This document shows positions 1-8,388 of a DNA stretch of 64,000 nucleotides, piece after piece. The first letter of the stretch is position 1. Every line of letters begins with the position of its first letter. The position numbers were made by a program, and so were the translations under genes. Source of the DNA: Nostoc sp. TCL26-01 (GTDB lineage: Bacteria > Cyanobacteriota > Cyanobacteriia > Cyanobacteriales > Nostocaceae); contig NZ_CP040297.1 of NCBI RefSeq assembly GCF_013393945.1, positions 1,628,804 through 1,692,803 on the forward strand, given 5' to 3'. The notes beneath the pieces are model-generated. The model worked only from the letters and a program-made list of their open reading frames with translations, was not told where the DNA came from and searched no databases.

Positions 1-1317
1 GGTTTGAATGCTTGTTTAGACAGAGTTAACGAACTAATTGCCACAGCCACAGCTGATTTGGTAACCAAGCAAGACCTAGCTACCTTACAACGCTTACAAG
101 AAGAATTTTCTGCGGAACTAGCTACCCTGCGCGGTCGTGTCGATGCTCTAGAAGCGCGCACAGCTGAGTTGGAAGCAAACCAATTCTCGACAACTACCAA
201 GTTAGTTGGGGAAGCAATTTTTGTAGGTTCTCAAGTTTTTGGGGATACAAGAGCTGATACAGACAACAACCCCAACAACAACGCCGATTTACAAAGTAAC
301 ACCACCTTCTCTAACCGGGTGCGCTTGAACCTGTACAGCAGCTTCACAGGTAAAGACCAACTACAAATTCGGTTGAACTCAGGTAATCTTGTTTCCAATG
401 CTGGTGTTTCAGGTACTAACATGACCCGTTTGGGATTTGATGTATCTGATACTACCAACGCTGTTGCCATAGATAAAGTCAACTACGCTTTCAACTTCAG
501 TGATGCAATTCGAGTGAAAGTTGATGCAACTGGTGGTGAATTGTACGAAAACGTCAACACCTTCAACCCTGACTTTGCTAGCTCTGGTAGAGGTGCGCTT
601 TCCCGTTACGGACGCTTCAGCCCCATCTATCGTCAAGGTCAAGGTGGTGCTGGTGTAACAGTGACTGTGAATCCAACTGGCCCTCTCACACTGTCTGCTG
701 CTTACTTGGGTAATACAGCTAATAACCCTAATGATGATAATGGTCTGTTCAACGGTGCCAATACCATCTTCGGTCAAGTAGCCTTCAAGCCAAGCTCAAA
801 GTTTAACGTTGCTTTTGCCTACGCGCGCACCTATCAAAATAGTCCTAACAACATCAACTTATTTGGTAGCACAGGAAGTGGTTTTGCCAACAGCCCATTT
901 GGTAACGGTAACGCTGTTTCAGCTAATAACTACGGTATTCAAGCTAGCTTCCAACCAAGCTCCAAGTTTACAATTGGTGGATGGGCAGGTTACACTACTG
1001 CCACTTCTGAGTCTGGTCCAAACAAAGGTAGAGATGCAGATATTTGGTATTGGGCTGCTAGTCTTGGGTTGAAAGACTTTGGTAGAGAAGGTAACGTTTT
1101 AGGTGTGATATTTGGTCAACCACCCAAAGTTACCAGCAACGATATCAGTGCTAGAGAAGATAATGATACTTCTTACCACCTAGAAGGTTTATACAAAATC
1201 CAGTTGACTGATAACATTCAAGTAACACCTGGTTTGTTGGTAATCTTCAATCCTGAACACAACGATAACAATGACACAGTTTACGTAGGTACTCTGCGTA
1301 CCACCTTCACCTTCTAA
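1..1317 (+). CDS. SLH-domain/OprB-type outer membrane porin, C-terminal part (5' end outside window)
   Basis: The frame is open from base 1, so the gene starts upstream of the window. What remains is the end of the SLH region (NACLDRVNELI), a coiled coil of about 55 residues (LQRLQEEF, LRGRVDALEAR) and a long beta-barrel domain ending in GTLRTTFTF, with the terminal Phe typical of outer membrane proteins. These cyanobacterial porins are thought to anchor to the cell wall through SLH and to pass small solutes or ions. Some are annotated as iron uptake porins. A complete paralogue lies at 37484-39220 on the other strand. The coiled-coil segment is identical in the two, while the barrels have diverged. 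A strong terminator follows at 1458-1485. Confidence 0.9.
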   Translation, partial: GLNACLDRVNELIATATADLVTKQDLATLQRLQEEFSAELATLRGRVDALEARTAELEANQFSTTTKLVGEAIFVGSQVFGDTRADTDNNPNNNADLQSNTTFSNRVRLNLYSSFTGKDQLQIRLNSGNLVSNAGVSGTNMTRLGFDVSDTTNAVAIDKVNYAFNFSDAIRVKVDATGGELYENVNTFNPDFASSGRGALSRYGRFSPIYRQGQGGAGVTVTVNPTGPLTLSAAYLGNTANNPNDDNGLFNGANTIFGQVAFKPSSKFNVAFAYARTYQNSPNNINLFGSTGSGFANSPFGNGNAVSANNYGIQASFQPSSKFTIGGWAGYTTATSESGPNKGRDADIWYWAASLGLKDFGREGNVLGVIFGQPPKVTSNDISAREDNDTSYHLEGLYKIQLTDNIQVTPGLLVIFNPEHNDNNDTVYVGTLRTTFTF

Positions 1318-1350
1318 GAAGGGGTGCTGACAGACTGTTTGCATAACACA

Positions 1351-1438
1351 GGACTTACGCAAAACAGCACGAAAGTAGCGGTAATTCATGAATTACCACT
1401 ACGTAATCATAAGATTTTTCGCCAAATCTTGCGTAAGT
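1351..1438. repeat. MITE-like element with GGACTTACGCAA ends
   Basis: Inverted ends acttacgcaa (1353-1362) and ttgcgtaagt (1429-1438) flank about 66 bases. The middle holds a perfect 18-base palindrome at 1380-1397 (ggtaattc/gaattacc). There is no ORF inside. The small size and terminal inverted repeats suggest a non-autonomous transposable element. A related but incomplete pair, taggactta/taagtccta, lies at 1502-1510 and 1636-1644. Confidence 0.55.
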
Positions 1439-1457
1439 ACCATAACAGTTAAATAGA

Positions 1458-1485
1458 CAAAAACCCGCCTTCAGGCGGGTTTTTG
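1458..1485 (+). terminator. Rho-independent terminator of the first porin gene
   Basis: A 13-bp perfect stem (caaaaacccgcct / aggcgggtttttg) with a 2-base minimal loop and a T-run in its 3' arm lies about 140 bases after the porin stop. It is the only strong terminator before the convergent gene at 1642. Confidence 0.85.
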
Positions 1486-1501
1486 TTGACAAAATATCTA
1501 T

Positions 1502-1644
1502 TAGGACTTATTCGGTGTCACTAAATTTTCTGGCTTTTTGTCAACAGTCAATAGTCAACAGTCCCAGAAAACTTGATTTTGACAATTGACTATGGACTAT
1601 TGACCACCCTTAGAAGGGTTTATTGGTTGAGTGCGTAAGTCCTA
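1502..1644. repeat. Degenerate inverted-repeat element with STRR-like heptamers inside
   Basis: Ends taggactta (1502-1510) and taagtccta (1636-1644) are inverted copies related to the ends of the neighbouring 1351-1438 element. The interior carries gtcaata/gtcaaca heptamers and their complements around 1543-1606. The right end overlaps the stop codon of the gene at 1642-1890, so the insertion may define that protein's C-terminus. Confidence 0.4.
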
Positions 1645-1890
1645 GTCATGTTGATTAGATAAATTTGATGGAGGCCGATCGCTACTCCATGCCCACCACA
1701 CACTACCACATTGGCAGTGGTAAAATTCCTGCCATTTGCGCCGATGGTCTTCTGTTAGTACAGGCGATCGCCGGTTAATCCAAACTTGTAAAGCCTCTAA
1801 GCTACTAGCATGACAGCTAGGACAGCAAAACTCATAAGCGTGAACTGCCTTATTTGTCCATTCAGGCGGGATGGGAGCAAAAGCGTCCAT
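1642..1890 (-). CDS. Small zinc-ribbon-like hypothetical protein
   Basis: An 82-residue protein with two cysteine pairs, FCCPSC near residue 24 and CQCG near residue 59, separated by about 30 residues rich in Trp and charged residues. This spacing fits a small zinc-ribbon or rubredoxin-like knuckle. No other domain is visible and I do not recognise a named family. The stop codon lies in the end of a repeat element, so the extreme C-terminus (PSNLSNQHD) may be repeat-derived. No partner gene is adjacent. Confidence 0.65.
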   Translation of the reverse strand: MDAFAPIPPEWTNKAVHAYEFCCPSCHASSLEALQVWINRRSPVLTEDHRRKWQEFYHCQCGSVWWAWSSDRPPSNLSNQHD

Positions 1891-1978
1891 GTAAGAATAA
1901 TTCGTAGTTCTTAATTCGTAATTAAGAAGATTAGTTGTTTTTTTATATACTATACTTCATAGGACTGAACTACTGGAG

Positions 1979-2006
1979 GAACTTCCAACTAAAAAAATAT
2001 ACAATC
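1979..2006. repeat. Remnant of the GGGACTTCCA MITE (one arm)
   Basis: The segment gaacttccaactaaaaaaat and following bases match the reverse complement of the right arm of the complete element at 34803-34930, with one or two differences. The rest of the element is absent here. Confidence 0.55.
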
Positions 2007-2146
2007 GCTACACAATTTAAGGTTTTTAACGCTAGCTGAACCGTATTGCACTTTAACTCAGTTATAAAAGAGCATGAACATATAATAAATGTCTCATGCT
2101 CTACCTACATTTCTAAGCTAAAACCCTTATTTCTATTGCCTATTGC

Positions 2147-3079
2147 CTATTGCCTATTAAGACTATTAACCGCACTATTGCGTTCACGCTCAATTTGTCT
2201 GACTAAATTTTTGGGAAGTTGGGATCTTTTCGTTAAGGCTTTGTCAAAATTAGCGATCGCATCTTGAATTAGTTGCTGACTTTTTTCTTGTCTACCCTGT
2301 TCTTTCAAGATTTGCGCTTTCAGATAATACAATTCTGGATTATCTGATGCAACTTTGATGGCACGATTTGTGTAATCTAGAGCTTGAGAGTATTGTCTTA
2401 AGTCACGATAGGCTAAAGCAATACCCCTATTTGTTAAATACTGCGGCGCTGCGTTTGCTTCCAAGCGGTTGATAGCATCATCAGGATTAGCAAAAGGTAG
2501 ACTCACAGACAACATCAAATCCATATAACCCTTGAGTAAGTTCAGTTCTGGATCTCTGGGAGAAATAGCCTCCGCCTTATCTAAATAATCGTAAACTTGC
2601 CGTAACCGACTCAAAGCTTGGGGTGCGCCTTTGAGTGTACCTTGACGAGTCAAAACTGCTCCCCCTTCTAGAAAATGCCCGACAGCCGTGTATATATTGC
2701 CGCGTAATTCATCAGTAGCAACTAACTTTTGTCCAGTTTCTAGCGTTTTTTGGCTATATTTATCCAGTGCGCTCAAGTCTTGATTAATGTATGCTAGGGA
2801 TGCTTTCATAGCATAAGCTAGCGGTTCATCTGCTTCGCTAGATATGGCTTGATTCAGGTAACGCTCGGCTGCTGGATAATCACCCTGTTGAAAAACTGCT
2901 TTAAAAGCTGCTTCTGTTTTGTCACCAATTTTACGCTGTTCACTGGTGCGAAACGGATCACCAGCCAAAGATGGGGTGATACCCAGATAAAATGCGATCG
3001 CCAAACCAAAAGTCGCCGGAGCAAGCTTAGTCAATAGCGAAAATATGATTGAGTGAGGAGAGAAAAAACTTTTATTCAT
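2147..3079 (-). CDS. Sll0314/Alr1548-type TPR repeat protein, exported
   Basis: A 310-residue protein. It begins with an N-terminal hydrophobic segment (about residues 10-35) followed by a likely signal cleavage near SLAGDP. The rest is helical with TPR-like repeats, clearest around residues 45-90 (AERYLNQAISSEADEPLAYA) and 215-270 (ALDYTNRAIKVASDNPELYY). It resembles the Sll0314/Alr1548 family of cyanobacterial TPR proteins found in the periplasm. The molecular role is unknown. TPRs suggest protein binding in the periplasm or at the thylakoid lumen face. It stands alone between short intergenic regions. Confidence 0.8.
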   Translation of the reverse strand: MNKSFFSPHSIIFSLLTKLAPATFGLAIAFYLGITPSLAGDPFRTSEQRKIGDKTEAAFKAVFQQGDYPAAERYLNQAISSEADEPLAYAMKASLAYINQDLSALDKYSQKTLETGQKLVATDELRGNIYTAVGHFLEGGAVLTRQGTLKGAPQALSRLRQVYDYLDKAEAISPRDPELNLLKGYMDLMLSVSLPFANPDDAINRLEANAAPQYLTNRGIALAYRDLRQYSQALDYTNRAIKVASDNPELYYLKAQILKEQGRQEKSQQLIQDAIANFDKALTKRSQLPKNLVRQIERERNSAVNSLNRQ

Positions 3080-3368
3080 TGTCAGCCCTAGAGTAATTAC
3101 GGTTACAACAGTGATATCTATTACCTAAAATATAAAAAAACTGATGATAATCTCTATATTTCATAGCTAAAATACTCCACACATTTAGACTTAGATCAGA
3201 ATTTCTAGTTCCTCAAGTTGTTGTAGCCATTGTTCACGGGTATTCTGTCACAATGAAACAAGAATCATTGCTTTCTCACTAGAGACAAGTTAGTGCTGAG
3301 TACCAAGTTGAGAGTAAAAAATACTCAATACCAAAAACTGCCCCATGCCCCATCGGTAATCTTAACAA

Positions 3369-4046
3369 ATGCTCTATCTCCGAAATTTGATTTATCATCC
3401 TACAGCCTGCCCAACAGCAATCCTCAAATCCATCAACTTAGAATTAGCACCACAACAGATGGGATTAATTATCGGCCCTAGCGGTTCCGGTAAGAGTACA
3501 TTACTAGAAATTTTATCTGGCTTGGCTGAACCAACATCCGGTGCAGTTTTCTGGCGAGAACAAGAACTGATTGCAGAACAAATACAACAATTGGCTGGGT
3601 TAGTATTTCAGTTTCCAGAGCGACACTTTTGTGGCGGTACAATCTTAGAAGAATTACGTTTAGGGCATCCAGAGTTAGGAACAGAACGAGTCAGACAAGC
3701 CTTAAGCGAAGTCGGACTAGAACATTTATCCCTCTCCGCCGCACCTTATGCCTTAAGTGGCGGTCAACAAAGAAGATTAGCTTTAGCAGTACAATTAATT
3801 CGTCAACCAAATATATTGTTATTAGATGAACCGACAGCAGGATTAGATTGGTCAATGCGTCGGCAACTAGTAAACTTATTAGCCAAACTCAAACAAGACT
3901 GGACACTATTAGTAGTAACACATGATGCCGGGGATTTGTTAGCGATCGCAGATCGTTGTTGGACACTCAACCACGGTGAACTACAATCAGTAGAACCAGC
4001 AACACTACTAGAAGCAAAAATCAGAGAACCCCTACCAGCTGTTTGA
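3369..4046 (+). CDS. ABC transporter ATP-binding protein (ECF/CbiO-like)
   Basis: A 225-residue ATPase with Walker A GPSGSGKST (about residues 37-45), a Q-loop in VFQFPERHF, signature LSGGQQRRL, Walker B ILLLDEPTAGLD and the switch His in VVTHD. The QFPERHF Q-loop and short length are typical of energy-coupling-factor A subunits, including the family with plastid relatives implicated in metal handling. No membrane T component or substrate-binding S component lies nearby. A second ECF-like ATPase is at 42185-42862, and the two may form a heterodimer. That pairing is inference. The downstream rsmG gene is separated by STRR repeats. Confidence 0.8.
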   Translation: MLYLRNLIYHPTACPTAILKSINLELAPQQMGLIIGPSGSGKSTLLEILSGLAEPTSGAVFWREQELIAEQIQQLAGLVFQFPERHFCGGTILEELRLGHPELGTERVRQALSEVGLEHLSLSAAPYALSGGQQRRLALAVQLIRQPNILLLDEPTAGLDWSMRRQLVNLLAKLKQDWTLLVVTHDAGDLLAIADRCWTLNHGELQSVEPATLLEAKIREPLPAV

Positions 4047-4055
4047 AATCAAAGA

Positions 4056-4136
4056 ATAGAGAGTGCTGAGTGCTGAGTGCTGAGTGCTGAGTATAGAAAC
4101 ATTGACTATTGACTATTGACTATTGACTAATGCCTA
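4056..4136. repeat. STRR heptamers gtgctga and attgact
   Basis: Four to five tandem copies of gagtgct, then about four copies of ttgacta. The run ends at the rsmG start codon, so it occupies that gene's 5' leader. Confidence 0.8.
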
Positions 4137-4874
4137 ATGACTAACCTATTGCCTGAAATGGCACAAATTTGGCAGCAAACCCTGAAATGGCAACCAACTG
4201 ACGAACAACAAACGCAATTTCAGCAGCTTCATGAGTTAATCCTAGAAGGTAATCGTCAGTTAAACTTGACGCGCATCACCGAACCTCAAGAATTTTGGGA
4301 AAAACATCTTTGGGATTCCTTGCGTGGAATCATACCACAGCAACAATTTATTTCTTCTCTTGTAGCTGGTGCATCTGTCGTTGATATTGGTACAGGTGCG
4401 GGATTTCCTGGTGTTCCCATCGCTATTGTTGCACCTAACTCGACAATTACGCTTTTAGATTCAACTCGAAAAAAAATCAATTTTCTTGAGCAAGTTGTTA
4501 GTGAACTAGCTTTAGCTAATGTCAAAACCCTTGTTGGTAGAGCTGAAGAAATCGGACAACAAACCCAGCATCGACAAAAATATGACCTAGCTTTAATCCG
4601 GGCCGTTGGTAATGTATCTGCTTGTGCCGAATATACTTTACCATTGCTCAAACAAGGTGGTTTAGCCATTATCTACCGAGGCACTTGGACAGAGGCAGAG
4701 ACTATAACTTTATCAAATGCTGTACAACAGTTGGGTGGTGAAGTCGAATTAATACAACAATTCACAACGCCTTTAACTAATAGTGTTCGTCACTGTTTGT
4801 ATTTACGAAAAATAAGGAATACACCCACTAAATTTCCTCGTACTGTTGGTATACCGACACAAAAACCGCTTTAA
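4137..4874 (+). CDS. rsmG: 16S rRNA (guanine527-N7)-methyltransferase RsmG
   Basis: A 245-residue SAM-dependent methyltransferase that methylates G527 of 16S rRNA in the small subunit. Visible features are the N-terminal helical region with LNLTRI (about residues 43-48), the RsmG-typical FWEKHLWDSL, the SAM-binding motif VDIGTGAGFPG (about residues 80-91), SRKKINFL-like LDSTRKKINFLEQV, and RAVGNVSACAEYTLPLLKQGG. The length matches the family. The start follows directly on repeat DNA without a clear Shine-Dalgarno. Confidence 0.95.
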   Translation: MTNLLPEMAQIWQQTLKWQPTDEQQTQFQQLHELILEGNRQLNLTRITEPQEFWEKHLWDSLRGIIPQQQFISSLVAGASVVDIGTGAGFPGVPIAIVAPNSTITLLDSTRKKINFLEQVVSELALANVKTLVGRAEEIGQQTQHRQKYDLALIRAVGNVSACAEYTLPLLKQGGLAIIYRGTWTEAETITLSNAVQQLGGEVELIQQFTTPLTNSVRHCLYLRKIRNTPTKFPRTVGIPTQKPL

Positions 4875-5073
4875 ATATCAATATGGCTCAATTAAGGCTC
4901 AAAGTTATGTAAATTAGTTCTAATTTACACTGTTTCGCTCTAAAAAGCCTCAACACAGAGGTACTGGACAACGAATAGAAGCTTAGATATATTTATTACA
5001 AAAAATACGAACTGGATCTTAGCAAAATCAAATAATCAGTCTAAAATACAGTATTTTCTATTTTAAAAAACTT

Positions 5074-5712
5074 ATGGCTGCTGTTCGCACATCCCATGTT
5101 TCTGCTTCTGGCACTTGGTTTCAAAGAGGTTCTCGCCCATCCATCAAGAAAAGACGAGTACGTCCAGAATCAGGAGTGGGCAATGCTTCTATATTTGCCT
5201 CTAAGGCTCCATCTGGCGCATCAACAAGACAACGTCCGTTCTCGAAAGATACACAAAAAACTTCTCAGGCTAAAGTCAAGGCAAGTCAACAACAGAAAAA
5301 TCCTAAGTCAGAGTTTCCTAACACATCTGTTGTTTCTACTGCTAAGACAACACCTTTGTGGTTGCAGCGACTTTACGCCATACATCGTTATTCCTCAATT
5401 GCAGGTTTTGCTCTAGTCACCACAACTTTGGCTGTTTATGGATTCACTGTATACACCCAAGAATTATGGAGTCAGAGCTACCATAGACTACAAAAATTAC
5501 AACGTGATGAACGGCAAATCACCACAACTAACGCCATATTAACCAACAAAATGGCGGAGGAAGCAGAGCGCCAATCAGCAGGATTAGTATCACCAACTCC
5601 TTCTAGAACTATCTTCCTCTCTCCAGTACCCAAAACTGCTGAAGTAGCACCACTCAGCATTAAACCAACCTCTCAACCCCAACAGCCAGCCTCTTCAGCA
5701 TTGGGATATTAG
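5074..5712 (+). CDS. Bitopic membrane protein upstream of ftsI, FtsL-like topology
   Basis: A 212-residue protein with a basic, disordered cytoplasmic N-terminus of about 105 residues, one membrane span (about 110-130, SSIAGFALVTTTLAVYGFTV) and a helical segment (WSQSYHRLQKLQRDERQI, about 135-165) with coiled-coil character. A Pro/Ser/Thr-rich tail follows. Short-span-plus-coiled-coil proteins encoded just before the division transpeptidase are typically FtsL. The position 134 bases before ftsI supports that role here. Sequence similarity to FtsL cannot be shown by eye, so the assignment is inference. The N-terminus is much longer than in E. coli FtsL. Confidence 0.75.
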   Translation: MAAVRTSHVSASGTWFQRGSRPSIKKRRVRPESGVGNASIFASKAPSGASTRQRPFSKDTQKTSQAKVKASQQQKNPKSEFPNTSVVSTAKTTPLWLQRLYAIHRYSSIAGFALVTTTLAVYGFTVYTQELWSQSYHRLQKLQRDERQITTTNAILTNKMAEEAERQSAGLVSPTPSRTIFLSPVPKTAEVAPLSIKPTSQPQQPASSALGY

Positions 5713-5717
5713 GGAAG

Positions 5718-5830
5718 GAGTTAGGGAGGCAAGGGAAGCAGGGGAAGCAGGGGAAGCAGGGGAGAAGAAGAAATGCTAATGACTATTGACTATTGACTAT
5801 TGACTAATGACTATTGACCAATGACCATTA
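5718..5830. repeat. Short tandem repeats: ggaagcaggg decamer and attgact heptamers
   Basis: Three to four tandem copies of a ggaagcaggg-type decamer, followed by about six heptamers (attgact/aatgact). They fill the gap between the FtsL-like gene and ftsI. Confidence 0.8.
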
Positions 5831-5845
5831 ACACTGAACAGGGTA

Positions 5846-7681
5846 ATGCAAAAGTCACCAAGTAGATTAAAGTTCAGAAAGTTTCAAAAGCCAGATTTTA
5901 CGAGGCGGCAAAGGAATTCTAGAAGAATCCCTAATCAGACAATTGCGTCTAACCCCCAAGAGCAAGTATCTAGTCCGAGAAGCAGACTTTTGATTGTTTG
6001 GGGTATATTAATGACGGCTGGAGTAGGACTGGCGATTAATTTGTATAATTTGCAGATTGTCCAAGGTTCAAAGCTGACTGAGAAAGCCCGCAATCAGCAA
6101 ATGGTAAATTTGCGTCCATATATGCCCCGGCGTTTGGTGGTCGATCGCAATGATAATGTATTAGCTGTTGACCGTCCTGTATTTACTGTCTATGCTCACC
6201 CGAAGCTGTTTAAAAAGACTAATGAAGCGATCGCTGAACTTTTAGCACCTATCATTAATAGAAATCCTGCTGATTTAGTCAAAATTTTTCAAAGTCAAAA
6301 AACGGGAATTACCTTAGCTGCATCTTTACCTGAAGAAATTAGCGATCGCGTCAAGGCATTAAACTTAGATGGTTTAGAATTAATTCCCAAATACTCCCGC
6401 TATTATCCCCAAGATGATTTAGTAGCCGATGTGGTAGGCTATGTCAATGTTGACCGTCGCGGTCAAGCTGGTGTGGAATATAGCCAGGAAAAATGGCTAG
6501 AACGCTCTGTCAAAACTGTCCGACTGAGTCGTTCTGGTAATGGGGCGCTGATGCCAGATTATGCTCCTGAAGGTTTTTTGAATTCTGATGATTTGCGGAT
6601 GCAATTGACTATTGATAGTCGTTTGCAACGGGCTACTCGTACAGCACTCAAACAACAACTAGATAAGTTTGGGGGGAAACGGGGAGCAGTGATTGTGATG
6701 GATGCGATGGATGGCTCGATCCTCGCACTGGCTTCTCAGCCCACCTATAATCCTAATGAATATTCCAAAGCTAATATCTCACTGTTCAAAAACTGGACAG
6801 TAGCGGATCTCTATGAACCAGGATCAACTTTTAAACCTTTAAATGTGGCGATCGCACTTGAAAATGGTGTGATTAAATCAGATGATGTATTTAATGATCC
6901 TGGCTCAATTCAAGTAGCTAACTACACTATCAGAAATGCTCAACGCAACGGTTACGGGCGGATCAACATCGCGCAAATTTTGCAAAACTCTAGCAATATT
7001 GGCATGGTGCAAATCATCCAACGCCTCAAGCCTTCAATTTACTACAACTGGCTAGAACGTTTGGGACTAGGACAGCCGCTAGATACAGATTTACCTTTTG
7101 CTGTTGGCGGTAGACTCAAAAGTCAAGAAGAATTTATCAACTCGCCAATTGAACCTGCAACTACCTCTTTTGGACAAGGTTTTTCTCTGACACCATTACA
7201 GCTAGTCCAAATGCAGGGAGCGCTAGCTAACGGTGGTAAATTAGTCACACCCCATGTTGTCCGAGGACTAATTGATACCAAAGGACAAATGCACTACACA
7301 CCCTCTCGTCCAGCACCCAGGCAAATTTTCTCTGCGACAACAGCGCATAAAGTCGTAGAAATGATGGAAACTGTAGTCACCGAAGGTACTGGTAAACCTG
7401 CCCAAATTGCTGGCTATCGCATCGCTGGTAAAACTGGTACAGCCCAAAAAGCTAGTCCCAACGGCGGCTATATCGCTGGTGCGAGAATCACTAGTTTTGT
7501 GGCTATTTTACCAGTTGAATCACCCCGCTACGTAATTTTAGCTCTAGTAGATGAACCAAAGGGCGCAAATGCCTATGGTTCTACTGTTGCAGCGCCAATT
7601 GTCAAGTCTGTGATGGAAGCACTCATCCCCATTGAAAAAATCCCTCCCAGTTTGGTTGTTGACCAAAAGTCTGGTCAATAG
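5846..7681 (+). CDS. ftsI: Class B penicillin-binding protein FtsI (division transpeptidase)
   Basis: A 611-residue septal peptidoglycan transpeptidase. There is a cytoplasmic basic N-terminus (about 1-45), a single membrane anchor (about 48-70, LLIVWGILMTAGVGLAI), a pedestal domain, and a C-terminal transpeptidase domain with all three active-site motifs: STFK with nucleophile Ser327, SSN at 382-384, and KTGT starting at Lys529. The length fits FtsI/PBP2-type class B enzymes. It follows the FtsL-like gene in the same direction, and the two probably act together in the divisome. Confidence 0.93.
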   Translation: MQKSPSRLKFRKFQKPDFTRRQRNSRRIPNQTIASNPQEQVSSPRSRLLIVWGILMTAGVGLAINLYNLQIVQGSKLTEKARNQQMVNLRPYMPRRLVVDRNDNVLAVDRPVFTVYAHPKLFKKTNEAIAELLAPIINRNPADLVKIFQSQKTGITLAASLPEEISDRVKALNLDGLELIPKYSRYYPQDDLVADVVGYVNVDRRGQAGVEYSQEKWLERSVKTVRLSRSGNGALMPDYAPEGFLNSDDLRMQLTIDSRLQRATRTALKQQLDKFGGKRGAVIVMDAMDGSILALASQPTYNPNEYSKANISLFKNWTVADLYEPGSTFKPLNVAIALENGVIKSDDVFNDPGSIQVANYTIRNAQRNGYGRINIAQILQNSSNIGMVQIIQRLKPSIYYNWLERLGLGQPLDTDLPFAVGGRLKSQEEFINSPIEPATTSFGQGFSLTPLQLVQMQGALANGGKLVTPHVVRGLIDTKGQMHYTPSRPAPRQIFSATTAHKVVEMMETVVTEGTGKPAQIAGYRIAGKTGTAQKASPNGGYIAGARITSFVAILPVESPRYVILALVDEPKGANAYGSTVAAPIVKSVMEALIPIEKIPPSLVVDQKSGQ

Positions 7682-7724
7682 TCAATGGTCAATAGTCAAT
7701 AGTCAATAGTCAATGGTCATTATT
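7678..7724. repeat. STRR heptamers (agtcaat)
   Basis: Six consecutive heptamers of the type agtcaat/ggtcaat start at the ftsI stop codon. The final residues and stop of ftsI (TCTGGTCAATAG) already read in heptamer sequence. Confidence 0.8.
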
Positions 7725-7769
7725 CTTATCTCACTGTCCCCTTGTCCCTTACTCCCTCACTCCTCTTAT

Positions 7770-8333
7770 CTATCTCAATAACCAACTGAACAATCCTTCT
7801 ACGGTGAGGGTGAAATCTTGGGCGAATTTTGGCACTGGTAATACTGCTGTTGGCTGATCGTAAAAAGATGTTGGCTGATCTGGTGGGTAAACAAATACAG
7901 ATTGTTCTTGGGGATCAATCAACCACCCCATCTGAGTTCCATATTTGAGGCAATGGAGAATATTTTTGGTGACTTTAGTTTGACTTTGATCAGGAGATAA
8001 AATTTCGATTGTCCAATCTGGGGCTATGGAGAAGACGTTAGCAACTCTACCATTTTCCTGTCGTGGAATTCTATGCCACAAAAACACAGAAATATCAGGG
8101 ATGATTGATCTCTCACCAAAAGTACAACGCAGTTCTGAAAAAGCTCTGGCAATTTGTTTGGGTTTGAGAATTAAATTGATGGCAGGTGCTAACTCAGTCT
8201 GAATGGCGCTATGTTCTCCTTGTGGCATCGGTTTTTGGATAGTACGCCCGTCAATGTACTCACTGCCTGGTTTTGTTTCTGGCAGTTTGAGGAATTCGTT
8301 TAGACTTAGAGTAGTGGCAGGAATCTGTACCAT
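7770..8333 (-). CDS. Uma2 family putative endonuclease (DUF820)
   Basis: A 187-residue protein of the Uma2/DUF820 family, expanded in cyanobacteria and built on a PD-(D/E)XK nuclease fold. Key positions visible are IPDISVFLWH with the Asp, WTIEILSPDQS with the Glu, and a following Lys (SQTKVTKN). The C-terminal GWLIDPQEQSVFVY is also typical. I chose the ATG at 8333 (MVQIPATTLSLNEFL) because the family begins there. An upstream in-frame extension overlaps the end of the WD40 gene and is unlikely to be translated. Biological role is unknown. Confidence 0.85.
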   Translation of the reverse strand: MVQIPATTLSLNEFLKLPETKPGSEYIDGRTIQKPMPQGEHSAIQTELAPAINLILKPKQIARAFSELRCTFGERSIIPDISVFLWHRIPRQENGRVANVFSIAPDWTIEILSPDQSQTKVTKNILHCLKYGTQMGWLIDPQEQSVFVYPPDQPTSFYDQPTAVLPVPKFAQDFTLTVEGLFSWLLR

Positions 8334-8388
8334 TTCAGGTTTTCTTACAAGATGTAATACAAATTCGTAATTCGGAAAAATATGTGTC

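Noticed and set aside
231..777. Minus-strand open frames within the first porin gene
   Set aside because: They lie wholly inside the porin coding region, lack ribosome sites and show no recognisable domain.
2046..2267. A 73-codon plus-strand frame across the end of the TPR gene
   Set aside because: It is composed of a repeated tattgcct stretch and antisense to the TPR gene. No ribosome site.
3186..3245. Minus-strand fragment NTREQWLQQLEELEILI as a gene remnant
   Set aside because: It is only 17 codons, with a stop directly upstream and no homologue I recognise. It could be chance.
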